Assembly: GCF_023101685.1 (NCBI RefSeq)
Contig: NZ_CP082164.1
Span: 5,828,001-5,892,000 of the forward strand
Length of the DNA stretch: 64,000 nucleotides
Reading direction: 5' to 3'
Source: Bradyrhizobium sp. 186
GTDB lineage: Bacteria > Pseudomonadota > Alphaproteobacteria > Rhizobiales > Xanthobacteraceae
In this document: positions 1-9,735 of the stretch, piece after piece
How the letters are laid out: each line of letters starts with the position of its first letter
Position numbering within the stretch: position 1 is the stretch's first letter
The notes under the pieces: model-generated
The model's input: only the letters and a program-made list of their open reading frames with translations
What the model was told of the DNA's origin: nothing
The model's database searches: none
Position numbers and translations under genes: made by a program

Positions 1-326
1 CACCCGACGCCGGTTGGATACGGCCTGCAAGCTTCTCCACCTCGTCCGCCCCAGCCTTCCGCGCCAAGGCCGGCCGCACCGTCGTGCTGGCACTCAAGAA
101 CCCCGCGCCGGTCACCACCGTATTCCACCTGCACGGCCACCACTTCCGGCTGCTGGACCGCCTTGACGATGGCTGGAAGCCCTACTGGCTCGACACGCTC
201 GCGATCGAGCCCGGCCAGACCCAACGCATCGCGTTCGCCGCAACCTCACCCGGACGATGGCTCATCGAATCCGTTGTGACCGACTGGGCCGCACCGCGGC
301 TGGTGCGCTGGTACGCGGTGGAGTGA
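1..326 (+). CDS. Multicopper oxidase, C-terminal end (5' part outside window)
   Basis: The frame is open from base 3 to a TGA at 324-326, so this is the tail of a longer gene; the GTG at 84 is an internal valine codon. The fragment has the cupredoxin signature HLHGHHFRLL followed by SPGRW, as in domain 3 of multicopper oxidases (periplasmic copper-dependent oxidases). The usual HCHxxxH segment after the PGRW motif, which supplies type 1 and type 3 copper ligands, is absent: the residues there are LIESVVTDWAAP. Either this is a divergent family member or its copper chemistry is altered. Family assignment is good; substrate unknown. Confidence 0.7.
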   Translation, partial: PDAGWIRPASFSTSSAPAFRAKAGRTVVLALKNPAPVTTVFHLHGHHFRLLDRLDDGWKPYWLDTLAIEPGQTQRIAFAATSPGRWLIESVVTDWAAPRLVRWYAVE

Positions 327-327
327 G

Positions 328-771
328 CTATCGGCCTGCACGCGTCCAGAGATGGCAGGCGTCGGGCTCTTTCTCCTCGTTCCTCGCCCCGTCGGTCTGC
401 TCGACCAGCTCGAATCCGCGGGCTTCGTAGAAGCGTCGCGCCTGTTCGTTGCGCTGGACGGTCCAGAGTTCCAGCCGTTCGCAGGCGCGTTTGGCGATCT
501 CGAGGAGTTCGGTGCCAACACCGCGGCCTTGGGCAGCGGGAAGCACGTAGAGCTGCTCGATCCAGGCTTCACGGAAAGCAATGATCCCGCTCAGGACCTC
601 GTCTTCGAAGTGTCCCCATAAGCGGCACGTCGGGAAGACATGCTCGCAATAGAACCAGCGGTCCTGGTCCGGCGCGTGCAGCCCAACCAGCCACGGCATA
701 GCCTGGTCAAACGCAATCCGATGGACCTGCGCGGCCGCGCTCATGTCGGTGAGCGCGAGCTGCCTGAGCAC
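328..771 (-). CDS. GNAT family N-acetyltransferase
   Basis: A 147-residue protein with the acetyl-CoA binding motif QGRGVGTELL (about residues 81-90) preceded by the beta-4 strand IEQLYVLP, and a typical GNAT C-terminal segment ARRFYEARGF. It probably transfers an acetyl group from acetyl-CoA to a small molecule or amine; the substrate cannot be read from sequence. The start is a GTG whose first base is the last base of the preceding nnrE/nnrD TAG stop, with GGTGGAG upstream, so the two genes are probably translationally coupled. Confidence 0.8.
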   Translation of the reverse strand: MLRQLALTDMSAAAQVHRIAFDQAMPWLVGLHAPDQDRWFYCEHVFPTCRLWGHFEDEVLSGIIAFREAWIEQLYVLPAAQGRGVGTELLEIAKRACERLELWTVQRNEQARRFYEARGFELVEQTDGARNEEKEPDACHLWTRAGR

Positions 772-2270
772 TAGTACTCCACCCCCAGCGCGCCATAAAT
801 CCGCCGGTGCACGGCCGGCAGCGTTTCCGTCAGGTCTTCCGCGATCAGCCCCGGGCCTGCCTCGCTCGCCGCCTCGCCGTGCATCCAGACGCCGATACTG
901 GCCGCCTCGAACGCCGGCACGCCTTGCGCCAGGAGCCCGGCGATGATGCCGGCAAGCACGTCGCCGGCGCCGGCGGTGGCGAGCCAGGGCGGCGCGTTGG
1001 CGGCAATGGTGGCGCGGCCGTCGGGCGCGGCGATCGTGGTATCCGGGCCCTTCAGCAGCACCACCGCGCCGGAGCGCTCGGCAGCGGCGCGTACGCGCTC
1101 GAGCTTCGAGCGTCCCGGATATTTGTTGCTGAGGTCGGAGAACAGTCGCGGGAACTCGCCCTCATGCGGCGTCAGCACCACCGCGGCATCTTGCGAGGAC
1201 TTAATCGATTCAAACAGCCGCTCGGGATTTGCAGCAAAGCTCGTCAGCGCATCCGCATCGAGCACCAGGTGCCGCTGTGCCGTGAGCGCGGTGTGGACGA
1301 AATCGCAGGTGCGATCGCCGACGCCCGCACCGGGGCCGATCATACAGGTGTTGTAACGCCTGTCGCCGAGCAGCTCGCCAAACTCGATCGCGGTATCGAC
1401 GGGACGGACCATCACCGCGGTGAGCGCGGCCGCATTGATCGCGAGCGCGTCGCGTGGCGAGGCCAGTGTCACCAGGCCCGCGCCGGCGCGCAGCGCTCCG
1501 CGGGCGGCGAGCCTCGCCGCGCCGGTCGCGGCCGCATCGCCCGAGACCGCCAGCACGTGGCCACGGGCAAATTTGTGGCCGTCGATACGAGGCACCGGAA
1601 AAGCCGCGGCCCAGAAATCCGGATCATTCTCGAAGACCTGCGGCTCGATCTCGTCCAGCACCTGCGCGTCGATGCCGATATCGGCGACACGGACGTCGCC
1701 GCAATGCACCCGCCCCGGCAACAGCAGGTGCGCCGGCTTCTTGCGGAAGAAGGTGACGGTCTCGCTGGCGTTCACCGCCACGCCCATCACGGCCGCGCTG
1801 GTGCCGTTGATGCCGCTCGGCAGGTCGACGGCGAGCACCGGCGCACCGTTGGCGTTGATCGCCGCGATCATCTCGCGCGCCTCGCCGTGGACGGGGCGGC
1901 TCAAGCCGGCGCCGAACAGGGCATCGATGATCAGGGCGGGCTTTCCGATCGCCTGCGGATTGAACGGGAGCACCGGATGCTTCCAGCCGCGCGCGGCCGA
2001 GGCCGCATCACCCTGGAGCTGGTCGCGCTCGCACATCAGAATCACCGAGACCTCGCGCCCCTGGGCGGCGAGCTCCGCGGCTGCGACAAAGCCGTCGCCG
2101 CCATTGTTGCCGGAACCGGCCACGATCAGGATCGGCCCCTCCTCCACCATCGCATTGGCGGCTTCGGCGACCGCCTGGCCGGCGCTCAGCATCAGCTTGA
2201 AGCCGGGCGTGCCGGCCGCGATGCTAAGCTGGTCGGCCCGCTGCATTTCAGCGTTGGTCAGAACTTCCAT
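771..2270 (-). CDS. nnrD: Bifunctional NAD(P)H-hydrate epimerase / ADP-dependent NAD(P)H-hydrate dehydratase
   Basis: A 499-residue cytosolic metabolite-repair enzyme. The N-terminal YjeF_N domain (epimerase, about residues 1-210) has GSGNNGGDG and DALFGAGLSR. The C-terminal ribokinase-like domain (dehydratase, about 225-495) has LTPHEGEF and the ATP/ADP-site motif ATAGAGDVLAG. Together they epimerise and dehydrate damaged NAD(P)HX. The ATG at 2268-2270 is preferred over the upstream TTG at 2288 because GGGAAG lies 5-10 bases before it. It is divergent from glnB and coupled to the downstream acetyltransferase gene. The E. coli homologue is called Nnr; symbols for fused forms vary. Confidence 0.93.
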   Translation of the reverse strand: MEVLTNAEMQRADQLSIAAGTPGFKLMLSAGQAVAEAANAMVEEGPILIVAGSGNNGGDGFVAAAELAAQGREVSVILMCERDQLQGDAASAARGWKHPVLPFNPQAIGKPALIIDALFGAGLSRPVHGEAREMIAAINANGAPVLAVDLPSGINGTSAAVMGVAVNASETVTFFRKKPAHLLLPGRVHCGDVRVADIGIDAQVLDEIEPQVFENDPDFWAAAFPVPRIDGHKFARGHVLAVSGDAAATGAARLAARGALRAGAGLVTLASPRDALAINAAALTAVMVRPVDTAIEFGELLGDRRYNTCMIGPGAGVGDRTCDFVHTALTAQRHLVLDADALTSFAANPERLFESIKSSQDAAVVLTPHEGEFPRLFSDLSNKYPGRSKLERVRAAAERSGAVVLLKGPDTTIAAPDGRATIAANAPPWLATAGAGDVLAGIIAGLLAQGVPAFEAASIGVWMHGEAASEAGPGLIAEDLTETLPAVHRRIYGALGVEY

Positions 2271-2324
2271 GCCACTTCCCTGGTACAAACGCCTCTACAA
2301 CAGGCATCTTCCGTGCCGATCCCA

Positions 2325-2341
2325 TGCACGCAACAGGTGCC
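2325..2341. promoter_or_regulatory. Candidate NtrC enhancer site upstream of glnB
   Basis: The sequence TGCACGCAACAGGTGCC matches the NtrC dyad consensus TGCAC(C)-N5-GGTGCA at nearly every conserved position. It lies about 125-140 bases upstream of the sigma-54 type element at 2464, a normal enhancer distance. Transcription of glnB from tandem promoters, one NtrC-controlled, is established for Bradyrhizobium japonicum. The site itself is read from sequence; its use here is inferred. Confidence 0.7.
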
Positions 2342-2463
2342 TGCACACACATTGACCGTTTGCCTATTTCGTAGTCTTCGGTATTTTGGGCCGGTCGGCT
2401 CTACCTATCAGAGATGCTCGTTAAAAGGCTGATAACGCTCCAGTAACCAGGGGATTTGCAACT

Positions 2464-2479
2464 TGGCATAGACCCTGCT
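2464..2479 (+). promoter_or_regulatory. Candidate sigma-54 (-24/-12) promoter of glnB
   Basis: TGGCATAGACCCTGCT keeps the invariant GG-N10-GC spacing of sigma-54 promoters and matches TGGCAC-N5-TTGC at most positions. It would start transcription near 2490, about 160 bases before the glnB start codon. Together with the NtrC-like dyad at 2325 this suggests nitrogen-limitation induction. The stretch 2271-2648 holds no gene; a second, sigma-70 type promoter may lie nearer glnB but I could not fix it. Confidence 0.7.
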
Positions 2480-2591
2480 TTCGAGGAAGTCGCTTCGGTT
2501 CGTCGTGCTCACTGGCATTTTATGAGGGTGTGGCCGGCCGCCGCCGGGTTGGTCAGGCATCCCGTCGCCGCGAAGACAAGTTCGTGCGTGA

Positions 2592-2987
<396 letters not shown>

Positions 2988-3030
2988 GCCCAGTGCTATC
3001 CCGCATTTTGCGACACTCTGACAAGAAATA

Positions 3031-3048
3031 AGGCTGCTTCGGCGGCCT
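3031..3048 (+). terminator. Hairpin between glnB and glnA (possible attenuator)
   Basis: AGGCTGC and GCGGCCT form a 7-bp stem closed by a stable TTCG tetraloop, followed by the T-rich GATTTCGTTTAT. The U-tract is interrupted, so it may only partly terminate glnB transcripts and lower read-through into glnA. Seen in sequence; function inferred. Confidence 0.4.
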
Positions 3049-3139
3049 GATTTCGTTTATGCGGTCGCGCAAAACTCGCCGAAAGCGAGAATAATTTTGC
3101 TCATCTGGAAACCGACCCGCAGAGCCAAAAGGGGTATGC

Positions 3140-4549
3140 ATGAAGACCGCCAAAGACGTCCTGAAATCGATCAAGGACAACGACGTCAAATACGTCGACC
3201 TGCGCTTCACCGATCCGCGCGGCAAGTGGCAGCATGTGACGTTCGACGTCAGCATGATCGATGACGACATTTTCGCCGAAGGGACGATGTTCGACGGCTC
3301 CTCGATCGCCGGCTGGAAGGCGATCAACGAGTCCGACATGTGCCTGATGCCCGATCCGGTGACCGCGACGATCGACCCGTTCTTCGCCGAGACCACCATG
3401 GTCATCACCTGCGACGTGCTCGAGCCGACCACCGGCGAGCCCTACAACCGCGACCCCCGCGGCATCGCCAAGAAGGCCGAGGCCATGGTGAAGTCGATGG
3501 GCGTGGGCGACACCGTGTTTGTCGGCCCCGAAGCCGAGTTCTTCGTGTTCGACGACGTGCGCTTCTCCTCCAGCCCCTACAACACCGGCTTCAGGCTCGA
3601 CTCCTCGGAACTGCCGACCAACACCGACACGGAATATGAGGGCGGCAACCTCGGCCACCGCATCCGCACCAAGAGCGGCTACTTTCCCGTCCCGCCGCAG
3701 GACTCCGTGCAGGACATGCGCTCGGAGATGCTCGGCGCCATGGCCAAGATGGGCGTCAAGGTCGAGAAGCATCATCACGAGGTCGCCTCCGCCCAGCACG
3801 AGCTCGGCATGAAGTTCGACACGCTGACGCTGATGGCCGACCATTTGCAGATCTACAAATACTGCATCCACCAGGTCGCGCACATCTACGGCAAGACCGC
3901 CACCTTCATGCCGAAGCCGGTCTATGGCGACAATGGCTCGGGCATGCACGTTCACCAGTCGATCTGGAAGGACGGCAAGCCGGTGTTCGCCGGCAACAAG
4001 TATGCCGACCTGTCGGAAACCTGCCTCCACTACATCGGCGGCATCATCCAGCATGCCAAGGCGATCAACGCCTTCACCAACCCGTCGACCAACTCCTACA
4101 AGCGCCTGGTCCCGGGCTATGAGGCCCCCGTGCTGCTCGCCTACTCCGCGCGCAACCGCTCGGCCTCCTGCCGCATCCCCTACACCGCTTCGCCGAAGGC
4201 CAAGCGTGTCGAGGTGCGCTTCCCCGATCCGCTCGCCAATCCCTATCTCGGCTTCGCCGCGATGCTGATGGCCGGCCTCGACGGCATCAAGAACAAGATC
4301 GATCCGGGTCCGGCGATGGACAAGGACCTCTACGACCTGCCGAAGGAAGAGCTGAAGCAGATCCCGACGGTGTGCGGCTCGCTTCGCGAGGCGCTCGAAA
4401 ATCTCGACAAGGACCGCGCCTTCCTTAAAGCCGGCGGCGTATTCGACGACGACTTCATCGACAGCTACATCGAGCTGAAGATGACCGAAGTCGCCCGCTT
4501 CGACATGACCCCGCACCCGATCGAGTTCGACATGTACTATTCGGGCTGA
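3140..4549 (+). CDS. glnA: Glutamine synthetase type I
   Basis: A 469-residue subunit of the dodecameric GSI enzyme that makes glutamine from glutamate, ammonia and ATP, the main ammonium assimilation step. Length is standard. Visible motifs are GTMFDGSSI near the N-terminus, the ATP-site region [16 protein letters not shown], the glutamate-binding [17 protein letters not shown] and the adenylylation loop KDLYDLP, whose tyrosine (about residue 398) is the GlnE target. AAAAGGGG precedes ATG 3140. It lies 152 bases after glnB and is closed by a strong terminator, so glnBA is likely one unit with possibly an extra glnA promoter. Confidence 0.98.
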   Translation: MKTAKDVLKSIKDNDVKYVDLRFTDPRGKWQHVTFDVSMIDDDIFAEGTMFDGSSIAGWKAINESDMCLMPDPVTATIDPFFAETTMVITCDVLEPTTGEPYNRDPRGIAKKAEAMVKSMGVGDTVFVGPEAEFFVFDDVRFSSSPYNTGFRLDSSELPTNTDTEYEGGNLGHRIRTKSGYFPVPPQDSVQDMRSEMLGAMAKMGVKVEKHHHEVASAQHELGMKFDTLTLMADHLQIYKYCIHQVAHIYGKTATFMPKPVYGDNGSGMHVHQSIWKDGKPVFAGNKYADLSETCLHYIGGIIQHAKAINAFTNPSTNSYKRLVPGYEAPVLLAYSARNRSASCRIPYTASPKAKRVEVRFPDPLANPYLGFAAMLMAGLDGIKNKIDPGPAMDKDLYDLPKEELKQIPTVCGSLREALENLDKDRAFLKAGGVFDDDFIDSYIELKMTEVARFDMTPHPIEFDMYYSG

Positions 4550-4574
4550 TTAGGCCCGACTGTACGCGACAAGC

Positions 4575-4602
4575 AAAAGGCGCTCCGCGAGGGGCGCCTT
4601 TT
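4575..4602 (+). terminator. Rho-independent terminator after glnA
   Basis: AAAAGGCGC (4575-4583) pairs with GCGCCTTTT (4594-4602), giving a 9-bp stem with a run of T at its 3' side, 25 bases after the glnA stop codon. Confidence 0.85.
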
Positions 4603-4668
4603 CGTTTGTGATCGCACGTTGCGGGAATCAGTGGGTCCGCAGGATACGAGTAGGGCCGCTTCGGCCGA

Positions 4669-5808
4669 TTACCATGTTGCGGTAAAGGCCCGCTGGAGCT
4701 CGGCTGGAGCCGTCATGCCGCTCGCGATCAGCAGTTGAGCCAGAACGCGTGCCTTCTGGGGATTGAGGTCCTCGGACACGACGAACCCGTTCTTGTCGTC
4801 GTCGACTTCGACGTTTCGGGTCACGAAACCGGATCGAACCCGCGTGGAGCGCACGACCATGATGCCCTTCTTGGCCGCCGCTTCGAGCGCATCGAGCGCC
4901 GGCTTCGACGTATTCCCATCGCCGACACCGGCCAGCACGATGCCTTTGGCGCCGTGTGAAATGGCGTCCTCGATCGGGACGGCATCCATGTTGGCGTGCG
5001 AATATACGATCTCGACGCGGGGCAATTGCTCGCCTGCCGGGAGTTGATACGTCGTGCGCTTGAGACCGGCAGCCGGAGCCATGAAACGAATGCCACCGGC
5101 GGTGTCGACGTAGCCGACCGGGCCACCGTTGGCAGAAGCAAACGTCTCGATGCTCGTGGTGTTGGTCTTGGTGACCGAGCGAGCCCCCTCAATCTTGTCG
5201 TTCAACACGGCCATGACGCCACGCCCGCGGGACCGGGGATCGGAAGCCACCTGGACCGCTTCGTACAGATTGCCCGGACCATCTGCGCTGGCGGCCGAAG
5301 CTGGACGCATCGAGCCGACGACGACCACCGGCTTGTCGCCTCGGAGCACGTTGTCCAGAAAGAACGCGGTCTCCTCGAGCGTATCCGTGCCGTGGGTCAC
5401 GACGACTCCGTCGGCTTCATTCTTGTCGAAGGCGTCCTGAATACGACGGGCCAGTCCAAACCAGACCTTGTCGTTCATGTCCTGGGATCCGATCGACGAA
5501 ATCTGCTCGGCGTTCAACTTCGCCAGCTTGTCCAGGCCCGGCACCGACTGCACCAGTTGTTCGCCCGTGATCTGGCCGGATTTGTACGCACCCGTCGCAC
5601 GTGGGTCGGCCTGACCGGCGATGGTCCCTCCCGTCGCAAGCACGAGAATGCGCGGCAGACTGGCAGTCGTCGCATCCTTGCCGGGCTCTGCGGCCTGCGC
5701 CGCCGGGCTGATGCCCCCAGACCAAAGCGCGACGGAAAGCAGTGGAACGGCGAGTATCGGTATCCGGCTTTGCCGGCGGCCTGCTGATTTGACGGCGTCC
5801 TTGGTCAT
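4669..5808 (-). CDS. L-asparaginase type II, periplasmic
   Basis: A 379-residue hydrolase converting asparagine to aspartate and ammonia. The N-terminus carries a long positively charged start and a hydrophobic core ending at AQAAE, a typical Sec signal peptide (about 40 residues). Both active-site signatures are present: LATGGTIAGQA (first threonine nucleophile) and VVTHGTDTLEET (second Thr-Asp-Lys group). The start ATG at 5808 has GGGAGGA before it. It is a stand-alone gene convergent with glnA; a periplasmic nitrogen-scavenging role fits the glnBA context but is inferred. Confidence 0.93.
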   Translation of the reverse strand: MTKDAVKSAGRRQSRIPILAVPLLSVALWSGGISPAAQAAEPGKDATTASLPRILVLATGGTIAGQADPRATGAYKSGQITGEQLVQSVPGLDKLAKLNAEQISSIGSQDMNDKVWFGLARRIQDAFDKNEADGVVVTHGTDTLEETAFFLDNVLRGDKPVVVVGSMRPASAASADGPGNLYEAVQVASDPRSRGRGVMAVLNDKIEGARSVTKTNTTSIETFASANGGPVGYVDTAGGIRFMAPAAGLKRTTYQLPAGEQLPRVEIVYSHANMDAVPIEDAISHGAKGIVLAGVGDGNTSKPALDALEAAAKKGIMVVRSTRVRSGFVTRNVEVDDDKNGFVVSEDLNPQKARVLAQLLIASGMTAPAELQRAFTATW

Positions 5809-5876
5809 CGAATTTTCCTCCCGCTTGCGTAGGCGTCAATATTCGATACGGCCAATCGGGCCGAAGATGGGCACGC

Positions 5877-5950
5877 AGGATGGGCAGGGCTTTTGCGAAG
5901 CCCATCATCTCGCCCCTTGCAAGGACGATGGGTTTCGCTCCGCCCATCCT
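5877..5950. repeat. Dispersed palindromic intergenic repeat
   Basis: AGGATGGGC (5877-5885) and GCCCATCCT (5942-5950) are exact inverted arms. Between them GCAGGGCTTTTGCGAAGCCC and GATGGGTTTCGCTCCGCCCATC give further internal pairing. The style (hairpin-rich, GGATGGGC/GCGAAACCC) is that of repeats common between Bradyrhizobium genes. It lies between the asparaginase and tautomerase genes and abuts the tautomerase stop codon. Confidence 0.6.
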
Positions 5951-5954
5951 ACCG

Positions 5955-6218
5955 CTACGGCTTCGGCCTCGCTATTCGCATGCCACCTTCCCCGATCGTA
6001 CCAAACGTGCCGGCGATGATCTCCGGCGTCGGCAGCATGCCGCCGAGCGACCAGTGCGCCGGCTCCTGCTCCTCGATCCTGACCCAGACGTTGCGGCGGA
6101 AATCCGGATTGCCCTGCCCCTCGACCTCGACCATCAGGTCGGTGACGCGCTCGAGCAGCGTCTTCTTCTGGGCGGCATCCAGGATGCCGCGGACGGTGGA
6201 AATGGTGACGTAAGGCAT
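5955..6218 (-). CDS. Tautomerase family protein (4-oxalocrotonate tautomerase-like)
   Basis: An 87-residue protein starting MPYVTISTVRG. Proline directly after the initiator methionine is the catalytic base of the tautomerase superfamily once Met is removed. GGAGAG is 7-12 bases upstream of ATG 6218, which is why the further upstream start is rejected. It is slightly longer than the 60-70 residue 4-OT subunits, and the last codons lie next to a dispersed repeat. Substrate unknown; probably keto-enol isomerisation in aromatic or halogenated compound breakdown. It is divergent from the GlxA-type regulator at 6370, which may control it. Confidence 0.8.
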   Translation of the reverse strand: MPYVTISTVRGILDAAQKKTLLERVTDLMVEVEGQGNPDFRRNVWVRIEEQEPAHWSLGGMLPTPEIIAGTFGTIGEGGMRIARPKP

Positions 6219-6369
6219 GTTTCTCTCCAATCATGTCGGGTGGCGACGGCTGGAGATTGCACCGGACATGTTCGAGAAGGCAGTGGCGGATAAGACAGAG
6301 ATCGGGCAATTTCCGCCATACCCGCCCGCGTCCATCGGGGTATGATCGCCGCACCTGCCCGGAGATGTC

Positions 6370-7347
6370 ATGAAACTCGCAATTTTGGCGCTCGAAGGCT
6401 GCATGCATTCCGCCGTCGTCGGGATCGCGGACGTCCTGTCGCTCGCCAACCACGTCATGCAGCAAAGCGGTACAAAGTCCCACTTCACCTGGCAGACGCT
6501 TTCGCTGGACGGAAGGGCCGTGCGCGCGGGCGGCGGACAGCTGCTTGCCGTCGACGGGGCGATCGGCAAGCGCGGTGGCTGCGATGCGATTATCGTCCCC
6601 GGCAGCCTCGTCGATCACGTCACGGCCGACCGCCTGCAGCCGCAATATGCCCGCGCCGGCGTCTGGCTCCGGCAACAGCATGCGAACGGCCGGCTTATCG
6701 GCGCGTTTTGCAGCGGCGTCTTCCTGCTTGCCGGCGCCGGCCTGCTGGACAATCGCCGCGCCACCATCACCTGGTGGCTGCAAAGCGAGCTTCGGCAACG
6801 ACATCCCACGGTCGATCTCGCCGCAGACGCAGTCATCACCACGGTCGACCGCATCGTTTGCGCGGCCGGACCGATGTCATGGATCGACCTCCTGCTCAGG
6901 CTGATCGAACTGGTCGAGGGCAAGGAGGTTGCAAAACTGTGCGCGGACTATGTCGTCATCGACACCGCGCAGCGTAGCCAATCGATCTTCATGCCCGTCG
7001 GCTACCTGCTCTCACAGGACCCGATGCTGACCAAGGCAGACCTGCTCGTCCGCCGCACCGGCAAGAGCCCGATGACGGTGAAGCGCCTTGCGGGTGCGCT
7101 GGGATTGAGCGAGCGCACCTTGAACCGGAAATTTCAGGAGCTCACGCACGAGCCGCCGCGGGCCTTCATCATGCGTCGCCGCGTCGAGCACGCGCGCACG
7201 CTGCTTGAGACGACGATGCAGCCGATCAAGACGATCGCACGCACGACCGGCTACGAGGACGAAAGCAGCTTTCGCAAGGCATTCCGCAAACTGACATTAA
7301 TGTCACCGCAGGCCTATCGCGCCAAGAATACGATGCGAGCCGCTTAG
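6370..7347 (+). CDS. GlxA-type transcriptional regulator (DJ-1/PfpI domain + AraC HTH)
   Basis: A 325-residue regulator. Residues about 1-170 form a DJ-1/PfpI-like class I glutamine-amidotransferase fold with the nucleophile-elbow cysteine in GAFCSGVFLLAG. Residues about 215-320 are an AraC double helix-turn-helix ending KLTLMSPQAYRAK. Members of this architecture regulate catabolic or stress genes in response to small ligands. It is transcribed away from the tautomerase gene with a 151-base shared upstream region, suggesting local control; the ligand is unknown. Confidence 0.88.
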   Translation: MKLAILALEGCMHSAVVGIADVLSLANHVMQQSGTKSHFTWQTLSLDGRAVRAGGGQLLAVDGAIGKRGGCDAIIVPGSLVDHVTADRLQPQYARAGVWLRQQHANGRLIGAFCSGVFLLAGAGLLDNRRATITWWLQSELRQRHPTVDLAADAVITTVDRIVCAAGPMSWIDLLLRLIELVEGKEVAKLCADYVVIDTAQRSQSIFMPVGYLLSQDPMLTKADLLVRRTGKSPMTVKRLAGALGLSERTLNRKFQELTHEPPRAFIMRRRVEHARTLLETTMQPIKTIARTTGYEDESSFRKAFRKLTLMSPQAYRAKNTMRAA

Positions 7348-7436
7348 CTGAGACGGCGGGCCTAGTCGTTGATCACAATGACGACGGGTTTCGCAAGAAC
7401 TCAACCCCAAGAACTCAACCCATGGTGCGAGAGAAA

Positions 7437-8195
7437 TCACGTTGTCTCACGCCGCGGCATCAAGTGATCGAACAGGCCGGTTGGCAGCGGAAACACGACG
7501 GTCGACGACCGCTCGCCCGCGATGTCGTGCAGAGCCGCGAAGTAACGTAGCTGCATCGCCTGCGGCTCCTGCGCGAGAATCCGGCCGGCCTCGACCAGCT
7601 TTTCGGCGGCCTGCTGTTCGCCCATCGCGTTGATCACCTTCGCGCGCCGCAACCGTTCCGCCTCGGCCTGCTTGGCGATCGCGCGCACCATGGTTTCGTT
7701 GAGATCGACGTCCTTGATCTCGATTCCGGTGACCTTGATGCCCCAGACGTCGGTCTGCTTGTCGAGGATCTCCTGGATATCGGCGTTCAAGCGGTCGCGT
7801 TCGGCGAGCATCTCGTCGAGTTCATGCTTGCCAAGCACCGAGCGCAGCGTGGTCTGGGCGAGCTGACTGGTCGCGGCCATGTAGTCGCCGACCTTGATGA
7901 TGGCGCGCTCGGGATCGACGATGCGGAAGTAGAGAACGGCATTGACCTTGACCGAGACGTTGTCGCGCGAAATCACATCCTGGGGCGGCACGACCTGCAC
8001 CATCACCCTGAGATCGACCTTGACGAGCTGCTGCACGACCGGAATGAGGATGATGAGGCCCGGCCCCTTCACCCCGGTGAAGCGGCCGAGCGTGAAGATG
8101 ACGCCTCGCTCGTATTCCCTGAGGATGCGAACGGCCTGGGTGAGAAACAGGACGACGATCAGCGCAAGCACTGCGTAAATCGAATATTCAATCAT
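7437..8195 (-). CDS. Slipin family protein (stomatin-like SPFH/Band 7)
   Basis: A 252-residue membrane-anchored protein. Residues 1-22 are a hydrophobic helix, followed by the SPFH domain with [13 protein letters not shown] and [15 protein letters not shown], then a charged helical region with ANQ/EAE-type sequence ([14 protein letters not shown]). Slipins form membrane microdomain scaffolds and are usually cut or regulated by a partner NfeD protease. Its ATG overlaps the TGA of the upstream nfeD gene (TGATG), so the two are cotranslated. Confidence 0.93.
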   Translation of the reverse strand: MIEYSIYAVLALIVVLFLTQAVRILREYERGVIFTLGRFTGVKGPGLIILIPVVQQLVKVDLRVMVQVVPPQDVISRDNVSVKVNAVLYFRIVDPERAIIKVGDYMAATSQLAQTTLRSVLGKHELDEMLAERDRLNADIQEILDKQTDVWGIKVTGIEIKDVDLNETMVRAIAKQAEAERLRRAKVINAMGEQQAAEKLVEAGRILAQEPQAMQLRYFAALHDIAGERSSTVVFPLPTGLFDHLMPRRETT

Positions 8196-9577
8196 CAGAG
8201 TGGACCTCCCTCGCCGCTCACAGCGGTCGGACGCCGAACCACCAGCGTCAAGTCGACGATATTGGCGACCTCGACCCTCTCGCCGGGCTTGAAGGTGTCG
8301 GCGCCGCGCGCTTGCCAGCGTTCACCATGCGTAAAGACGTGCCCCTCGTTCTCGTTCCAGTCGAGGACCTCGGCGGCCAAGCCTCGCATGGCTTGCGCGC
8401 CGACCCGTGGCGGACCGCGGCGGGCGCGCCGAAGCGCGCCGAGCACGACCAGGACGAAACCGGTGAACATCGCCGCGACGATTGCGATGACCGACCACGA
8501 CAGCCGGTAGCCCGGCGCTTCGACCCTGACCAGCATGATGGCGCCCAGCACAAAGGCGACGACACCTCCAAGGCCGATCACGACGGTCGGATTGAACGCC
8601 TCGATGGCGAGGAGCGCGATCCCGACCAGCATCAAGCCAAGTCCGGCATAATTGATCGGCAGCAGGTTGAGGGCGTAGAGGCCGAGCAGCAGGCAGATCG
8701 TCCCGACCACTCCCGGTGCGACTGCACCGGGGGACATGAACTCGAAGATCAGGCCGTAGATACCGACCATCAGGAGGATGAACGAGACGTTGGGATCGGT
8801 GATGACCGCCAGGAATCGGGAGGTCCACCCGGGATCGACGGTTTCGATGACCGCGTTCTGCGTTGCCAGGCGTTGCGTCTTGCCGCCCCCGACCTCGACG
8901 ACGCGACCATCGATTTGGTTGAGCAATTCGGCCGCATCGCGCGCAACGAGGTCGATGGCGTGCGCCTGCAACGCGCCGTTGGCGGACAGGGTGGCGGCTT
9001 CACGGACCGCCTTCTCGGCCCAATCGGCATTGCGGCCGCGCAGTTCGGCGAGGCTGCGGATAAAGGCGATGGCATCGTTCGTCGCCTTTGCCGTCATCGC
9101 GTCCTTCGGCTCATCCTTCTTGTCTTTGCTGTCCTTATCGGGTGTGCCGCTCGGCAGGCCCGGAAGCGGACCGCCAATCTGCACCGGCGTCGCGGCGCCG
9201 ATATTTGTGCCTGGCGCCATCGCCGCGATATGGGTCGCATAGAGGATATACGTCCCGGCGCTCGCCGCATGAGCCCCTGCCGGCGCGACGTAGCCGACGA
9301 CGGGAACGGGCGAGCCGAGCACATCCGCGATGATCTCGCGCATGCTGGAGTTGAGACCGCCGGGCGTATTCATTCTCAGAATCACGATCTCGGCGTGTCG
9401 TTCGCCTGCCTTGACCAACGCCTCCTTCACGTAGCTCGCCGACGCCGGGCCAATGGCCCCATCGATCGTAACGGTGAGTGCAAGACGGCGATTCTCCTCC
9501 GCTGAGCCGGGACGGAGACAGGAAAGAAAAGCGACGATGCCGATCGCCGCAACGAGGGCCGCCTTCATGGTCTGCAC
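8195..9577 (-). CDS. NfeD family membrane-bound serine protease
   Basis: A 460-residue protein. A signal peptide (about 1-26, ending GSAEE) leads into a ClpP-fold protease domain with the Ser nucleophile in AHAASAGTY (Ser about 106) and a likely catalytic Lys near 164 in [11 protein letters not shown]. Then follow four or five transmembrane helices (about 255-385) and a C-terminal OB-fold NfeD domain with GERVEV. Such proteases cleave stomatin C-termini. A Lys/Asp-rich insert ([14 protein letters not shown]) lies between Ser and Lys. GTG at 9577 is used because GGAG lies at good spacing; ATG 9568 is an alternative. Confidence 0.93.
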   Translation of the reverse strand: MQTMKAALVAAIGIVAFLSCLRPGSAEENRRLALTVTIDGAIGPASASYVKEALVKAGERHAEIVILRMNTPGGLNSSMREIIADVLGSPVPVVGYVAPAGAHAASAGTYILYATHIAAMAPGTNIGAATPVQIGGPLPGLPSGTPDKDSKDKKDEPKDAMTAKATNDAIAFIRSLAELRGRNADWAEKAVREAATLSANGALQAHAIDLVARDAAELLNQIDGRVVEVGGGKTQRLATQNAVIETVDPGWTSRFLAVITDPNVSFILLMVGIYGLIFEFMSPGAVAPGVVGTICLLLGLYALNLLPINYAGLGLMLVGIALLAIEAFNPTVVIGLGGVVAFVLGAIMLVRVEAPGYRLSWSVIAIVAAMFTGFVLVVLGALRRARRGPPRVGAQAMRGLAAEVLDWNENEGHVFTHGERWQARGADTFKPGERVEVANIVDLTLVVRRPTAVSGEGGPL

Positions 9578-9735
9578 GGCAAGGGCTCCCTTGCCGAAGA
9601 TATGGTGTTCCGTTTCGGAACCTCAATGCCCCGGATCGGGATGAGGGATCACGCGCGTCGTTGTGCAGCGCAATGGCAGTGCGATGGTGCAGGTCGGTCG
9701 AAAGGCTTTTGCTGCCTGCGGTGCAGTCGCGCGGT

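Noticed and set aside
807..2432. Long plus-strand open frame opposite nnrE/nnrD
   Set aside because: Arg/His/Gly-rich shadow of the real minus-strand gene; no family similarity and no start site.
3101..4516. Long minus-strand open frame opposite glnA
   Set aside because: Shadow frame of a highly biased G+C-rich gene; composition is typical antisense.
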